DNA from: Isoetes taiwanensis
Lineage: Eukaryota > Streptophyta > Lycopodiopsida > Isoetales > Isoetaceae
Reading direction: 5' to 3'
DNA length: 64,000 nucleotides
NCBI GenBank assembly: GCA_021234155.1
Contig: JAJEKV010000058.1
Location: forward strand, 7,996,992-8,060,991
This document shows, piece after piece, positions 1-10,690 of the stretch (position 1 is its first letter; each line of letters opens with the position of its first letter). A model generated the notes under the pieces. It did not search any database. It saw only the letters and a program-made list of their open reading frames with translations, and was not told the DNA's origin. The translations under genes were made by a program, and so were the position numbers.

Positions 1-600
1 CATTTCCATAGTCATCAATTGAATCTTCTTCCAATGCATGCTTTTCCCTGGTGCACATGAGAACATAGTATGAAACACCTTCCACATTGTCCGTGCCTAA
101 AAAGACACAAATACATCCAAAAATGTTTACAGTGTCATCTAAACCAGCCTTGCCCTCAAAGATACAAAACATCCACATCATTTTCAGCTTCAACACGAGA
201 GGCAATATGATCTGTGGGCTCCAAACTTTTTAGAGACCATTCTCCACAATGTTTAATGTTCTCACAATTCAACCAATTGAAGTTAATGCAAGCATCACAA
301 AAGCACGAGAGTGGTCTGCATAGCAACTTTGTTGGATCTGCTGGGTTTATAGTTGACATGCATCGTATCCGCCGAGTACCGTGTAAAGTCTTGCAATTGA
401 ATGCTTGTCGCCTCGTTCACATCACTGCTTTTCCAACCTCCCAAAACACCCTTTCACAATCCGATTCCTTGGCCCTTAAAACTGCGACAAGTAAGTTTCG
501 CAGACTGCCATCGGCATGCCATTTTGTTTTTCTCTGCTTGCTCTCAAGCCACAACTTTGCTATACCAGCCTCGCTATTTGCAACCTTATTGGAAATGGAG
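1..600 (-). pseudogene. C-terminal part of a transposase-like protein with LSCFC motif (decayed)
   Basis: On the minus strand a broken frame runs from about 600 to the window edge. It reads first a stretch ending EVGKAVM, then, after a stop near 405, MSTINPADPTKLLCRPLSCF and CDACINFNWLNCENIKHCGE. After a frameshift near 160 it continues with EGKAGLDDTVNIFGCICVFL and SYYVLMCTREKHALEEDSID. The arginine-leucine-SCFC box followed by a domain with a tyrosine-hydrophobic-C core is known to me from the tails of transposase-like proteins in plants and animals that are related to DUF7869 proteins. At least one stop and one frameshift make it a pseudogene. It continues beyond the left edge. The family assignment rests on recall of motifs, not on a search. 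Confidence 0.5.
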
Positions 601-1017
601 ATGATGGAACTTAGAATTATTGTAGTGTAGGTACATTACCCATTTGCTTCTCCTCGATACAAAATCCTAGAGATACAAACTTAATTTCATCTATTGGTTC
701 TTTGCTTTTACCCGATTATCATGTTGTGAGATAAAAGTGACCATGTTACATAATCCCCGATAGTAAAGAGAACAGAGTAGACAGCTATGCATGTAAGACA
801 TTTTTGATAGAATTGATGGTCCATGCACACTACGGCAAACTTCATATCTTCCAACTCTCTCGTGGATGCAGCTCTCCCCGCTATGATAGGGCATGGTGGG
901 AAAATTACACCTCCACCATGTTGGAAAAACAATGGACAAATGGTAGATCATTTTGAGATCGGACCCAACTTTGATGTCTACGTCTCCTACTACGTTGCCA
1001 TAGCTAGGCCGTGAATT
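601..1017. other. Unassigned sequence
   Basis: A minus-strand frame is open over part of this stretch (about 708-932), but I recognise no domain and see no repeat. It may be an eroded upstream part of the transposase-like gene at 1-600. Confidence 0.3.
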
Positions 1018-2700
1018 CTTTAGACAGGCCATGGATTCTTCAGATAGCAAATTCGGACATGCCAACATTGTCAAATACAGGCAAGGCACATGCACATTCA
1101 TAAGAAACCTTCTAATAGATATGTATGGCAAATGTGGAAATATAGATGAGGCAAAGCATATGTTGATGGAACATGGAAACGGAATTTATATTCATGGATT
1201 CTTATGATAAATGCATATATGGTACATGAACAGCTCAAAAGGGCTTTTTACCATTTTAGACAGATGCAGCCGGAAGTTGAGATGCCAGATAAGGTTACGA
1301 TCTCCATCATTACTAGTGCTTGTTCTGGTTATGGTTATTTCGAATAGGGTATTTATTGCAAGCAAAGAAATTGAATGTCATATTGTTGTTGAGACTTCTT
1401 TTATCAATTTGTATCGCAATTTCAGTAGAGTGGAAGAAGCATATAGAGTTTCAACACAATTCTATTATGGGATATCATTTCTCGGAATGTTATGATAGGA
1501 TCCTGTCTTCAAAATGGGTTTAGAAAGAGTGCCACTAATGATCCAATGCAGTTTTGAAGGTTATTTTCCAAATGAGGCCACCTTAGTCAAAAGGATACAT
1601 AGCTATGTTATATGCAACACATCAAGTGTTGTCACTAGAACTGCAATCATTAATATGTATAGTAAGTCTGGAAGTCCGGAGGATGCGTAAAAGACATTTG
1701 AGAGAATCGGTGTGAAAGAATTCTCTGGACTTTGATGGTTGGAGCTCTGGCTCAGAATGGGTTGAGCAAAGATGCTATACAGCTTGCCCAAAAAATCCAG
1801 TTGGAAGGCTTGGAGATGGATAGGGTAACAACTATCAATGTTCTATATGCATGCTCCAGTTTTCACCTCTTGGCTGATGGCAAAAGGATTCATGCCTATT
1901 TTATGGCTCGTGATTTCATCTTAGATGTCACTGTAGGAAATTCTCTACTGGCTTGTATTTAAAATGTGGAAGTATTTTCTCCGCATGCATGATTGCTTAT
2001 GCTATGTCTGAACAAGATATTATTTCTTGGACCACTATGATTACTGGATACGTCCAATATCCTGTTGGTGTATCTCAGAAAATGTAGCCAATACATCAGC
2101 TACTGAATATGCAAAACTTACAGGCAAGCTGATCCATAAAGCAGTGGCATTGAGCTTGCTGTACTTCTCTCTTGAACATGTATGCTAGGTGTGGAAGCAT
2201 TGAGAATGCCTTTGCAATGTTCAACAAGCTCTGTAAATAAGATGCAACTTCATTGTTCTCTATGGTAGCAGCTTATGCCAACAATGGGCATGAAATGGAA
2301 GCTATCAATATATTTTAAAGAATGCATGCAGAAGGCATAATTCTTCACAAAGTTACAATTACTAGTTTTCTTTTCATATGTAGCAAAAGGCTTTTATTGA
2401 ATGAAGGATGCCATTGGTTTCTGTCCTTGAGTAAGGATGTTTATATTGAAGTTGAGGAATATTACAATTGTATCATTAGTATTCTTGGTCGATCAAGAAA
2501 ATTAGATGAAATATACGATTTTGTCAGTAGTATGTCCATTAGCACATCTCCAATTATCGCAACAACCTTTTCGAGTGTCTTGAAGCTCATAGTGAGTAAC
2601 AAGGAGCTAACATTCCTTGGAGCTAGACAGTGGAGAAAGTTCACCTTATATATGATTTATCTAGCATCCATTCCACTGTCATATCTTTTGAAAGATAATT
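1018..2700 (+). pseudogene. PLS-class pentatricopeptide repeat (PPR) protein pseudogene
   Basis: PPR proteins bind organelle RNA, and PLS-class members act mainly in editing and splicing in plastids and mitochondria. The signature helices appear in order on the plus strand: NLLIDMYGKCGNIDEAKHML (about 1,105-1,165), AYMVHEQLKRAFYHFRQM, PDKVTISIITSACSG, TAIINMYSKSGSPEDA (about 1,640), MMVGALAQNGLSKDAIQL, RVTTINVLYACSSFHLLADG, DIISWTTMITGYVQY, LNMYARCGSIENAFAMFNKL, MVAAYANNGHEMEAINIF and YYNCIISILGRSRKLDEIYD. The last resembles the end of a PLS array running into an E motif, which then breaks off. No DYW domain is visible. The frame is interrupted many times, for example stops in the YGYFE and SPEDA motifs and several frameshifts, so the gene is dead. 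No start codon or transit peptide could be placed. Confidence 0.85.
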
Positions 2701-2923
2701 GTTTTTTGTTATCAAGCCTCATCCCGATCAGAACAAAGAATTCATGTGCAGCTTCCATTCAAGACTACTATAATAACACCTCCAAATGTGCAAGCTGCTT
2801 TCAATCGTGCATGAGCCTTGTGTAACATGGTTGTGGAAAGGTGGTATTCTCTTGCCTAGAGTAAGTACCAAGTTTCCTTTGAACATTGACATTACCATGT
2901 TGCAATGCTTTAAAAGTTTAGAA

Positions 2924-3166
2924 AACACTTGGGACATGGTTGAGAAGCTGCAGTTGAAAAAATAAAGCAATAGGAACTGACGGAATAGGATTTGGAGTTA
3001 TCCTCCTCCCAGTGTGGCAATTAGAATTTAAGAGTGCCTTTTACAAGAGCAAAATTGTTTGGGATCATTCGATAGCCAATAGATCCAAACTTTGTTATTA
3101 GCTGCCATGGTTTTCAAGATCCATGTTTAGAAAAGGTGCACCTAGTTATCCAAGAAAACCACCACG
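2924..3166 (+). repeat. Left arm of an inverted repeat; partial copy of the 1.09 kb repeat family
   Basis: This arm pairs with 3,249-3,475 in reverse complement over about 230 bp with scattered mismatches. Shared blocks include TTTGGAGTTATCCTCCTCCC with GTGTGGCAATTAGAA, and AGGTGCACCTAGTTATCCAA at the inner edge. The loop is about 80 bp. The right arm continues into a longer copy of the same family, so this is a short copy in head-to-head arrangement. Confidence 0.75.
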
Positions 3167-3248
3167 CTTTTGGCCTCCCAAACATAAACCGCATAATAAC
3201 TAAGCAACACATGTGGTTTACATTTCGAGACCAAAATGTAGTCGTTTT

Positions 3249-4280
3249 CTTGGATAACTAGGTGCACCTTTGCTAAACATGCATACGGAGCCATGGCAAC
3301 TGAAATGACAGAGTTTAGATCTATTGCCCATCCCAAGTGATCCTAAACAATTTTACTACTGCAAAAGGTGCTCTTGACTTCTAATTGCCACACGGGGAGG
3401 AGGATAACTCCAAACCCCATTCCGCCGGGCCTTATTGCTTTGTGCTTTCAACTGCAAAGATCTCGACAATGTCCCAATCAGAACCGACTAAAACTCGACC
3501 CCCATAACATAAACCCTTCAATAACCTAGCAACACACATGGTTTATGTTTCGGAGACCATATCCTAGTCAGATTCGACCAGGATCTTGCACAATGCCATG
3601 ACGTAGAGGGAGGGTGTTGATGCCAGAAGAAGGACCCTTAAAACCTTCCCAAAGTAGTTCGCCCCAAAGGTCCTCTCCTGAAGAACCCTGGCCACGGACG
3701 AGCAACTCTCCCACTCCGGAACTATGAACTGACTCTGCCAATGGACTCAAAACATTGACATTACCCTGGGGACCAAGTTTCGTGGGCAAGAGACCACCCC
3801 TTCTCCAAAAAGCGCCAAAATAGCTCATATCCAACATGTTCGTAGTCAATTGGTCTAAGAGATGGCTGCGGAATACTGCCATGTAGAGGGTTCGTTTTCC
3901 TTTTGTTGCCAAAAATGACCGTGTAACTCGGTCTTTAGGGTAATTTTGTCATTCTGGATGGCATGGCGAAGTCGAATCTCCATTCCGGAGCCTCTGCCCA
4001 AATGACAAAACACTTGGGTGTCTACACGGTCGACCGCAGGACGCTTCGCGGTTTGATAAGTTCTCCTGGACCGATCTTGATTTTTCTGAACATGCTTGAA
4101 GCAGGTTACTAGAACATTGATTCACCGACGGATAGGGAAACCGAAAGCAACGGGAGGGTAGGGGAGCATTGGCATTTACCCTCCGGAGGAGCCCGGCAGA
4201 AAGGTCGCCTCGACAACTTTTCCGAGGAGGATCGTCACTGGGTCCGCCCTCCTCCGGGTGAGGAAGCCGCAAAGTCCTGG
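3249..4280 (-). repeat. Diverged single copy of the 1.09 kb repeat family
   Basis: Read on the minus strand, this segment follows the monomer of the tandem array at 56.3-64.0 kb through most of its length. Matches include CAATTGACTACGA followed by GTGAGCTA/ATGAGCTATTTTGGC, AACTTGGTCCC, GAGTCCATTGGC, TAAACCACGTGGGTTGC against TAAACCATGTGTGTTGC, GAAGGGTTTACGTTTTGGGG against GAAGGGTTTATGTTATGGGG, and TCCTCCTCCCGATGTGGCAA. The apparent minus-strand ORFs at 3,568-3,912 and 3,949-4,272 are by-products of this repeat, not genes. Compared with the array, this copy is poorer in CpG. Confidence 0.8.
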
Positions 4281-4529
4281 CATGGTTCGATTTGGGGAAG
4301 GGTGTCAGCTTTTATGTTCTTCAAGATCCCTCTATTCTATCCCTTGCCAAACTCCTCTACCAAAAATTCCAAAGGTTATCATATTTCTTGCATAAAGTCC
4401 TAGTCATCATGTCCACATCACCACCATCTAGCCATGTCACCCAAAATTTACCAACATCACCCAATGAAAAGACCAAAGATAGATATCTTTTCATTTTTGG
4501 CCTAGTCAAAACTTGACCTAGCTTACTTT
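4281..4529. other. Unassigned spacer
   Basis: AT-rich spacer between the diverged repeat copy and the minisatellite. The end contains GGCATG and GTCACC words that foreshadow the minisatellite unit. I see no gene in it. Confidence 0.3.
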
Positions 4530-5950
4530 GCATGCCATGTCACCACTTGAGTGCCTAGGTGGCAAGGTGGCATGCCCGAGTCACCTTGGCATGTTGGAGC
4601 CTGTGTGCCATGTTGATGCCGCGTGGCATGTTGGAGCCACCTTGGCATGTTTGAGCCTAGGTGGCATGTTTGAACCACCTTGGCATGTTGGAGCCCACGC
4701 AGGCATGTTTGAGCCACCTTGGCATGTTGGAGCCTAGGTGGCATGTTGGAGCCCACGTGGCATGTTTGAGCCACATTGTCATGTTGGAGCCTAGGTGGCA
4801 TGTTGGGAGCCCACGTGGCATGTTTGAGCCACCTTGGCATGTTGGAGCCTAGGTGGCATGTTGGACCCAAGGGCACGCTTTGAGGCACCTTGACATGTTT
4901 GAGCCACCTTGGCATGTTTGAGCCTAGGTGGCATGTTGGTGCCTAGGTGGCATGATTGAGCCACTTTGGCATGTTGGAGCCTAAATGGCATGTTGGAGTC
5001 CCCAGGGCATGTTTGAGCCACCTTGGCATGTTTGAGCCGAGTGGCATGTTTGAGCCATTTGGCATGTTGGAGTCTACGCAGATGTTGGGAGCCCGTGGCA
5101 TGTTTGAACCACCTTGGCATGTTGGAACCTAGGTGGCATGATGGAGCCCGCACCGCACATTTGAGCCACCTTGACATGTTTGATCCACCTTGGCATGTTT
5201 GAGCCTAGGTGGTATGTTGGTGCCTAGGTGGCATGTTTGAGCCACCTTGGCATGTTGGAGCCTAGGTGGCATGTTGGAGCCACCTTGGCATGTTGGAGCC
5301 ACCTTGGCATGTTAGGGGCCTAGGTGGTATGTTTGAGCCACCTTCGCATGTTGGAGCCTAGGTGGCATATTGGAGCCCAAGCGTGGCATGTTTGAGCCAT
5401 CTTGGCATGTTTGAGCCTAGTGGCATGTTTGAGCCACCTTGGCATGTTGGAGTCTAGGTGCTATGTTGGGAGCCCACGTGGCATGTTTGAGCCACCTTAG
5501 CATGTTGGAGCCCACTGCATGTTGGAGCCCACGCAGATGTTTGAGCCACCTTGGCATGTTGGAGCCTAGGTGGCATGTTGAAGCCCATGTGGCATGTTTG
5601 AGCCACCTTGTCATGTCGTGAGCCTAGGTGGCATGTTTGAGCCACCTTGGCATGTTGGAGCCTAGGTGGCATGTTGGAGCCCCACGTGGCATGTTTGAGC
5701 CACCTTGGCATGTTTGAGCCTAGGTGGCATGTTAGAGCCACTGGTGGCATGTTGGAGCCTAGGTGGCATGTTTGGGCCAACTTGGCATATTTAAGCCTAG
5801 GTGGCATGTTGTGAGCCACCTTGGCATGTTGGAGCCTAGGTGGCATGGTGGAGCCCACGGGCATGTTTTAGCCACGCTGGCATATTGGAGCCTGCATGGC
5901 ATGTTAGGAGCCCACGTGGCATGTTGGAGCCACCTTGGTGGCATGTTTGA

Positions 5951-5955
<5 letters not shown>
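4530..5955. repeat. 19-bp minisatellite, roughly 75 units
   Basis: The basic unit is GGCATGTTGGAGCC followed by CTAGGT, CACCTT or a CACGT variant, about 19 bp long. Units alternate between TTGGAGCC and TTTGAGCC forms. Because 19 leaves a remainder of one when divided by three and the unit lacks stops in any frame, long ORFs appear on both strands with a 57-bp, 19-residue superperiod (for example NMPRWLKHATWAP). These ORFs are artefacts of the repeat. Many units show one-base length changes. Confidence 0.9.
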
Positions 5956-6206
<251 letters not shown>

Positions 6207-6381
6207 ATGACATGCAGATTCTTTTATCTAAAAATATAAAAACCGTGATGCCTTGAGAGATGGACGAGAGACAAATGTCTCTCGCCCCTCTAACCGCCCG
6301 TTAGGAGGGAGATCCACCTGAAAGGGAGGGAATCCACGGGATTTTTCTTCCCGCTCTTCCTTGGCCACTCCCAAGCTCGAA

Positions 6382-6588
6382 TTATCCATCGCCGCTGTCC
6401 TTCCCGCCATTGCCAATTGGACCAGATGGATCGGCAGGAACACCACCATTGTTCTCAACATTCATATTCTCACCATTCACAAATTCCTCTTCAACAAATG
6501 AAGCTTCAAAGGCCAATTGTCTCATAGAATGCTTGAGACATAAATTCATTTGTGAACATATCGCCTTCTTCAAATGCCTCGGGACCAA
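6382..6588 (-). pseudogene. 3' part of a trihelix (Myb/SANT-like) gene, cut off by the gypsy element
   Basis: This is the other side of the gene whose first part is at 14,483-15,103. If the element and one copy of the ACCAA duplication are removed, the frame ending DDGSFG runs on as PEAFEEGDMFTNEFMSQAFY and then reaches a stop after ETIGL. A one-base shift at that point opens a longer acidic tail reading EASFVEEEFVNGENMNVENN and ending GGKDSGDG before TAA at 6,382. The short stop may therefore be an indel, real or a sequence error. The tail is acidic and low in complexity, as is common downstream of trihelix domains. Confidence 0.65.
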
Positions 6589-6902
6589 TGTTAGAGCCTG
6601 AACTCTAACCTTGCAAGAAGGATGGAAAACCCAACAATCCAAGCTCAATCTATCAAAACAAGGCAATGCACAACACAAAGAATCATCATCTCCATAGCTA
6701 GATCAATCAAAATCCTCTCTCTCCATACACCGCCTCTCTCTGTTCTTCTCCCCTCCGCCGATAATACCTGATCATAATGGCCCCACAATGCATACGTGCA
6801 AATATCCCCAGACGCTGCATGCGCCAGATATCACTCTATATACCGGTATATGATGAGTGTGGTGAGTGGTGACGAGTGTGGTGAATGGTGATGACCCCAA
6901 CA
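6589..6902 (-). repeat. 3' LTR of gypsy 1, internally deleted (314 bp)
   Basis: It matches the first and last parts of the right LTR but lacks about 530 bp. The junction falls between two TGGTGA words, as expected for a deletion between short direct repeats. Confidence 0.88.
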
Positions 6903-7373
6903 ATTGGCGACCACGGTGGGAAAATGTGCCACTCACTGCATGAGAACCCACAACAAAACAAACTCATATGGTCCTTGGGACATGTCCCCAAATGACACAT
7001 TTACACCCTCCTCAAATCCAAATGACTAATACAAACAAACTAGTCCAAAATGACGTTGACGAAACAGAGTCTTTGTAATCGTGGCAAACTTTGAAAGCTG
7101 ATATCTTGAGTTCCGTAACTCCGCTTGACCTGCACCATAGCTCGTTGGATTCAGACGCCTAAACGCATCTTTTGATGTAGGATAGATGAAGTATTATTGA
7201 TCTGTCACCATCTGTTTTACAGAAAAACGACCTGCTGTAACCCAAAAATTCTCCACAATTCTCTCAGAATTGAGCTCGCCAAATCAATCCCTTAGAAAAG
7301 CACTTCTCTTTCAAAATAAGGCCTGAGATCCTTGCCATTTCTGGGATTAGGCAACAATTCCCCTTCCGAGTCA
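6903..7373. other. Non-coding 3' internal region of gypsy 1
   Basis: It begins with ATTGGCGACCACGGTGGG directly beside the LTR, which is a primer-binding-site-like motif in the orientation opposite to the element. The rest has no coding frame that I recognise. Confidence 0.5.
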
Positions 7374-8770
7374 TCAAGTAGAAAGCCCCACTGGTACCTC
7401 TTTATCAATCAGAAATGGACCTTCCCATGGGCTTTGAAATTTGGATAGATGCTTCTTAGTGGTCCTGCACAACACCAATTGCCCTTCCTCAAATGGATTG
7501 ACAACCTGTAACTTATCTTTGATAAGCTTTACTTTTTGTTTATGCCTCATATTGAAGTCTGCTGCTTCTTGTCTCATCTCTTGCAATTGCAAAGAAATCA
7601 TCCATCCTATTATGCACTTGATTTGGAGTTGGAACTTCTCCTAAATTCTCATAATAAGGGAGCTCCACAAATGAACACAAAGGAATGTCCAAATGAATAG
7701 GCATCACATTTTGCACTCCATAAACCAATTCAAATGGTATAAATCCTGTGAGCCAACTTGTAAGTACACCAAACTCCATAAGGCACCCATCAATGCTTCA
7801 TGCCAATTTCTTTGATTATCCTTCAACTGTTTTGGCCAAGATAGCTTTTAATTTTGTTCAGACTCAGCTTGCCCATTGCCCTGTGGATAATAAGCAGAAG
7901 CTTGCACATGTTGAACACCAATCTTTTCTGTTAACTGAGCTACTACTTTTCCCATGAAATGACTTCCCCGATCAGACAAAAGAATGGTTGGAACACCAAA
8001 CCGAGAAATCAAATTGTGATAAAGAAAGCTTACTGTGGTATTTTCTGTAGCATGCTTTGCTGGAATTGCTTCTACCCACTTTGTAAACATACATGTGGCT
8101 GCCAAGATATACTTATGACCTTTGGAAGATGGAGGATTGATAGGCCCAATGTAATCCAATCCCCACATATGAAATGGACCAACGCTCATTCTTTCTTGCA
8201 CTATTAGGGTATCATTCTCAATCATTTTTTGTTTTTCTCTTTAGGCCAGAGGAAATTAATATTTTTGATGAACTTTTGATGGTTATGATGTCCAGGATAA
8301 GCCTGAATCAGTCTTTTTATTTGCTTGGCCTTGTCCTAACGGATCCAACCTTCGCTTCGGCATTGCAAAATTCTATACCCACTATAGTCTTCATGATGGC
8401 AACAACTCTAGGGTAAACAGAGTAGAAAATTGCATATTTGCATACTGAACAATTTTACGCTCATGCAAATTAGAGATGAAAGAGGTGATATGTGTAATAA
8501 CCAGGTTTGAACAAGTGAAATGGCGTAGAAGAGATGGGCAAGCCAAACTAGTAGGTGCACTGCTTGGAGTTGCATTGGAATGGCATATTATTATGGCCTG
8601 TTAACTGCTTATGCCTTTGACACTTCTCATATTTGCTAACAAAGTCTCTAGTATCCTTGTAAAGAGTTGGCCAATAATATCCCCAATGAAGGATCTTCCG
8701 AGCTGTGGTTCTGGCTGCAAAATGCCCCTGACAATCATGTGCTTGCTGCAACAAATCATGAGTTTGTTGA
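7374..8770 (-). pseudogene. Integrase of gypsy 1 (frameshifted)
   Basis: Integrase inserts the element cDNA into host DNA. Reading downward, the HHCC zinc domain appears near 8,600-8,760 with HDLLQQAHDCQGHFA and FVSKYEKCQRHK. The catalytic core follows at about 8,225-7,848 with GLDYIGPINPPSSKG (first Asp), LLSDRGSHFMG (second Asp) and YPQGNGQAES (Glu). The downstream part reads FELVYGVQNVMPIHLDIPLC and then a GPFLI segment like the GPY motif near 7,400. The domain is split over at least three frames, so no intact protein is possible. No chromodomain is visible. Confidence 0.88.
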
Positions 8771-10448
8771 CCAGCAACACATCTTAATAAGAGACCTTCC
8801 ATAGTCCTCTTATAAAGAATAGCTTCATGCACCACATAACCAGCTGCTTGTACTCTAAGAGCATGCTTTTGTTGCTTTGAAAATGATGAAGGATAAGTCT
8901 GATCTTGCAAATACCTGTATATGTTGGCATACCAAAGATCCACCGTCTCAATGAACCCTTGTAATACTCCATTATCCCGAAATGCTACTTGCTGGTGCAT
9001 TTCCTCTTCTATTTCAGCACCACTACTCAAATAGGCACTTGGATTATGAGCTCCTTGAGCCATCTTAACATACTTCAACTCAAATTCTTGTATGATAAGA
9101 GCCCATCTTGTAAACTTAGGATCTTGGACAGGCTTGTTGTAAATGCATGGCAACGGGTTCACATCCATATGAATGTAAACATACCGTACATTTGCTGAAT
9201 TCCATTGTGAAGGAAGAAGATAATGTCTAAATTTGTTCAAGGCCCACTTCAATGCCAATCCCAAGATGCTCCACATGAGTCCATTTTCGCTCTTGTGGAG
9301 TTAACAACCCGCTAGCATAGTAATTCACATCATAATGCTTTTGCTGATTTTTCCGACATAGTGTGAGCCCAAAGCTTGCTCCCAAACAAGAAAGAATAAA
9401 TGAAAAGGCTCACTCATTCTTGGAGGAATCAGCAAAGTCCTCTCTTTCAATTGTCCAAGGCACCATTCAAATGCTTCTTGAGCCGCCTTCCTTCCATCTA
9501 AAATTCTGCCCTTGCTTCATACAATCCACAAGTGGTCGGGTTACTTTAGCAAAATTGTGCAAATACCTCATACTAAAACCGGAGTTGACCATATAAGCTT
9601 CTCACTTGTGATACATTTGTAGGTGGTTTGACGTTCTCCAAGGCTGCAATCTTACCATGATCCACTTGTAACCCCTTTTCTGAAACATAATTGCCCAATA
9701 GTTTTCCTCCTCTAGTGAAGAAAATACACTTAGCAGGATTCAAACTTATTCCATACAATCGCTTCAAGAACTTTTTCGAGATGATCCAAGTGATCCTTTC
9801 TTGGATTCGAAAACACCATCAAGTCGCCTATAAAGACTCTCAAAAAGTCTAAAATATCATGAAAAGCATATGTCATAGCTCTCTGAAATGTGGCTGGAGC
9901 ATTTGTGAGGCCAAAAGGTAATACCTTGTAAGCATAGATGCCAAAAGGTGTTCGAAAAGCCGTCATTGCTTGATGTGGTGGATAGATTTGGATCTGATTA
10001 TATCCTGAGTACCCATCCAAGAAAGAATAGGCCTGATTTCCTGCAACAATATCCAATAAAGTGTCTATGAATGGTGTAGGAAAATGATCTCTTTTGGTAG
10101 CTTTATTGAGATCCCCAGAATCAATGCATACCGGATTGAGTTATTTGGCTTTCTCACTGGGACAATAGAACTGATCCAATCTGAATTTGGCACTGGTACA
10201 ATAAATCCTGCCTCCAAAAGCTTCATGACTTCAACCTTTACTTGCTCCTCTATTGCTGGACTCATTCGCCTTTGAGCTTGTTGGACTGGTTTTGATCCTT
10301 GTTTCAAATCAATGGTGTGCACCACAACCTCTGGTGGAATGCCTTTTAATTCTTTGTAATTTCTTGCCAAAACATCCCTGAATTCTCTTAACAAAGATAT
10401 CAAATCACGTTCCTCCTCTTGAGTAAGATCGCCTCCAATAGTAACCAA
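8771..10448 (-). pseudogene. Reverse transcriptase and RNase H of gypsy 1 (degenerate)
   Basis: The upstream thumb-proximal segment includes VVVHTIDLKQGSKPVQQAQR and GFIVPVPNSDWISSIVPVRK (10,448-10,065). The palm follows with YSFLDGYSGYNQIQIYPPHQ, TAFRTPFGIYAYKVLPFGLT and NAPATFQRAM. The active site reads FIGDLMVFS where family members have a YxDD or FxDD box, so one catalytic aspartate is replaced by glycine. Next come the tether region and an RNase H end with NPLPCIYNKPVQDPKFTRWA and GAHNPSAYLSS. Frames change near 9,750, 9,570 and 9,280. Confidence 0.9.
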
Positions 10449-10479
10449 TTCTTCTTGATTTCCTTGAGAAATATTAATG

Positions 10480-10690
10480 TTCTTGACTGAATGTGGTGAC
10501 TGTAATGAAGGTGGTGAGTGTGGTGACGAATGTGGTGAATGTGGTGAATGTGGTGACGAATGTGGTGAATGTGGTGACAGTGATGAATGTGGTGTGTGTG
10601 ATGACTGTGGTGACTGTAATGGATGTGGTGGATGTGATGATTGTGATGAATTTGGTGCATGTAATGACCGTGGATGACTGTGGTGAATAT
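10480..10690. repeat. 9-bp minisatellite encoding a histidine-rich tract on the minus strand
   Basis: About 22 imperfect copies of TGTGGTGAA and close variants. On the minus strand one frame gives runs such as HHIHHIHYSHHSHHTHHIHH. It lies just upstream of the reverse transcriptase frame of gypsy 1. The same words (GAGTGTGGTGAGTGGTGACG) occur in the LTR of this element. Confidence 0.88.

Noticed and set aside
214-630. Plus-strand 138-residue ORF
   Set aside because: The minus strand over the same bases carries the LSCFC transposase-like motifs, so the plus frame is a shadow.
3568-4272. Two minus-strand genes of 114 and 107 residues
   Set aside because: Both are readings of a diverged copy of the 1.09 kb repeat; the residues match frames of the array.
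4523-5864. Long ORFs with NMPRWLK / HAKVAQTCH repeats on the minus strand and similar ORFs on the plus strand
   Set aside because: They come from a 19-bp minisatellite without stop codons in any frame and exist on both strands; nothing suggests translation.
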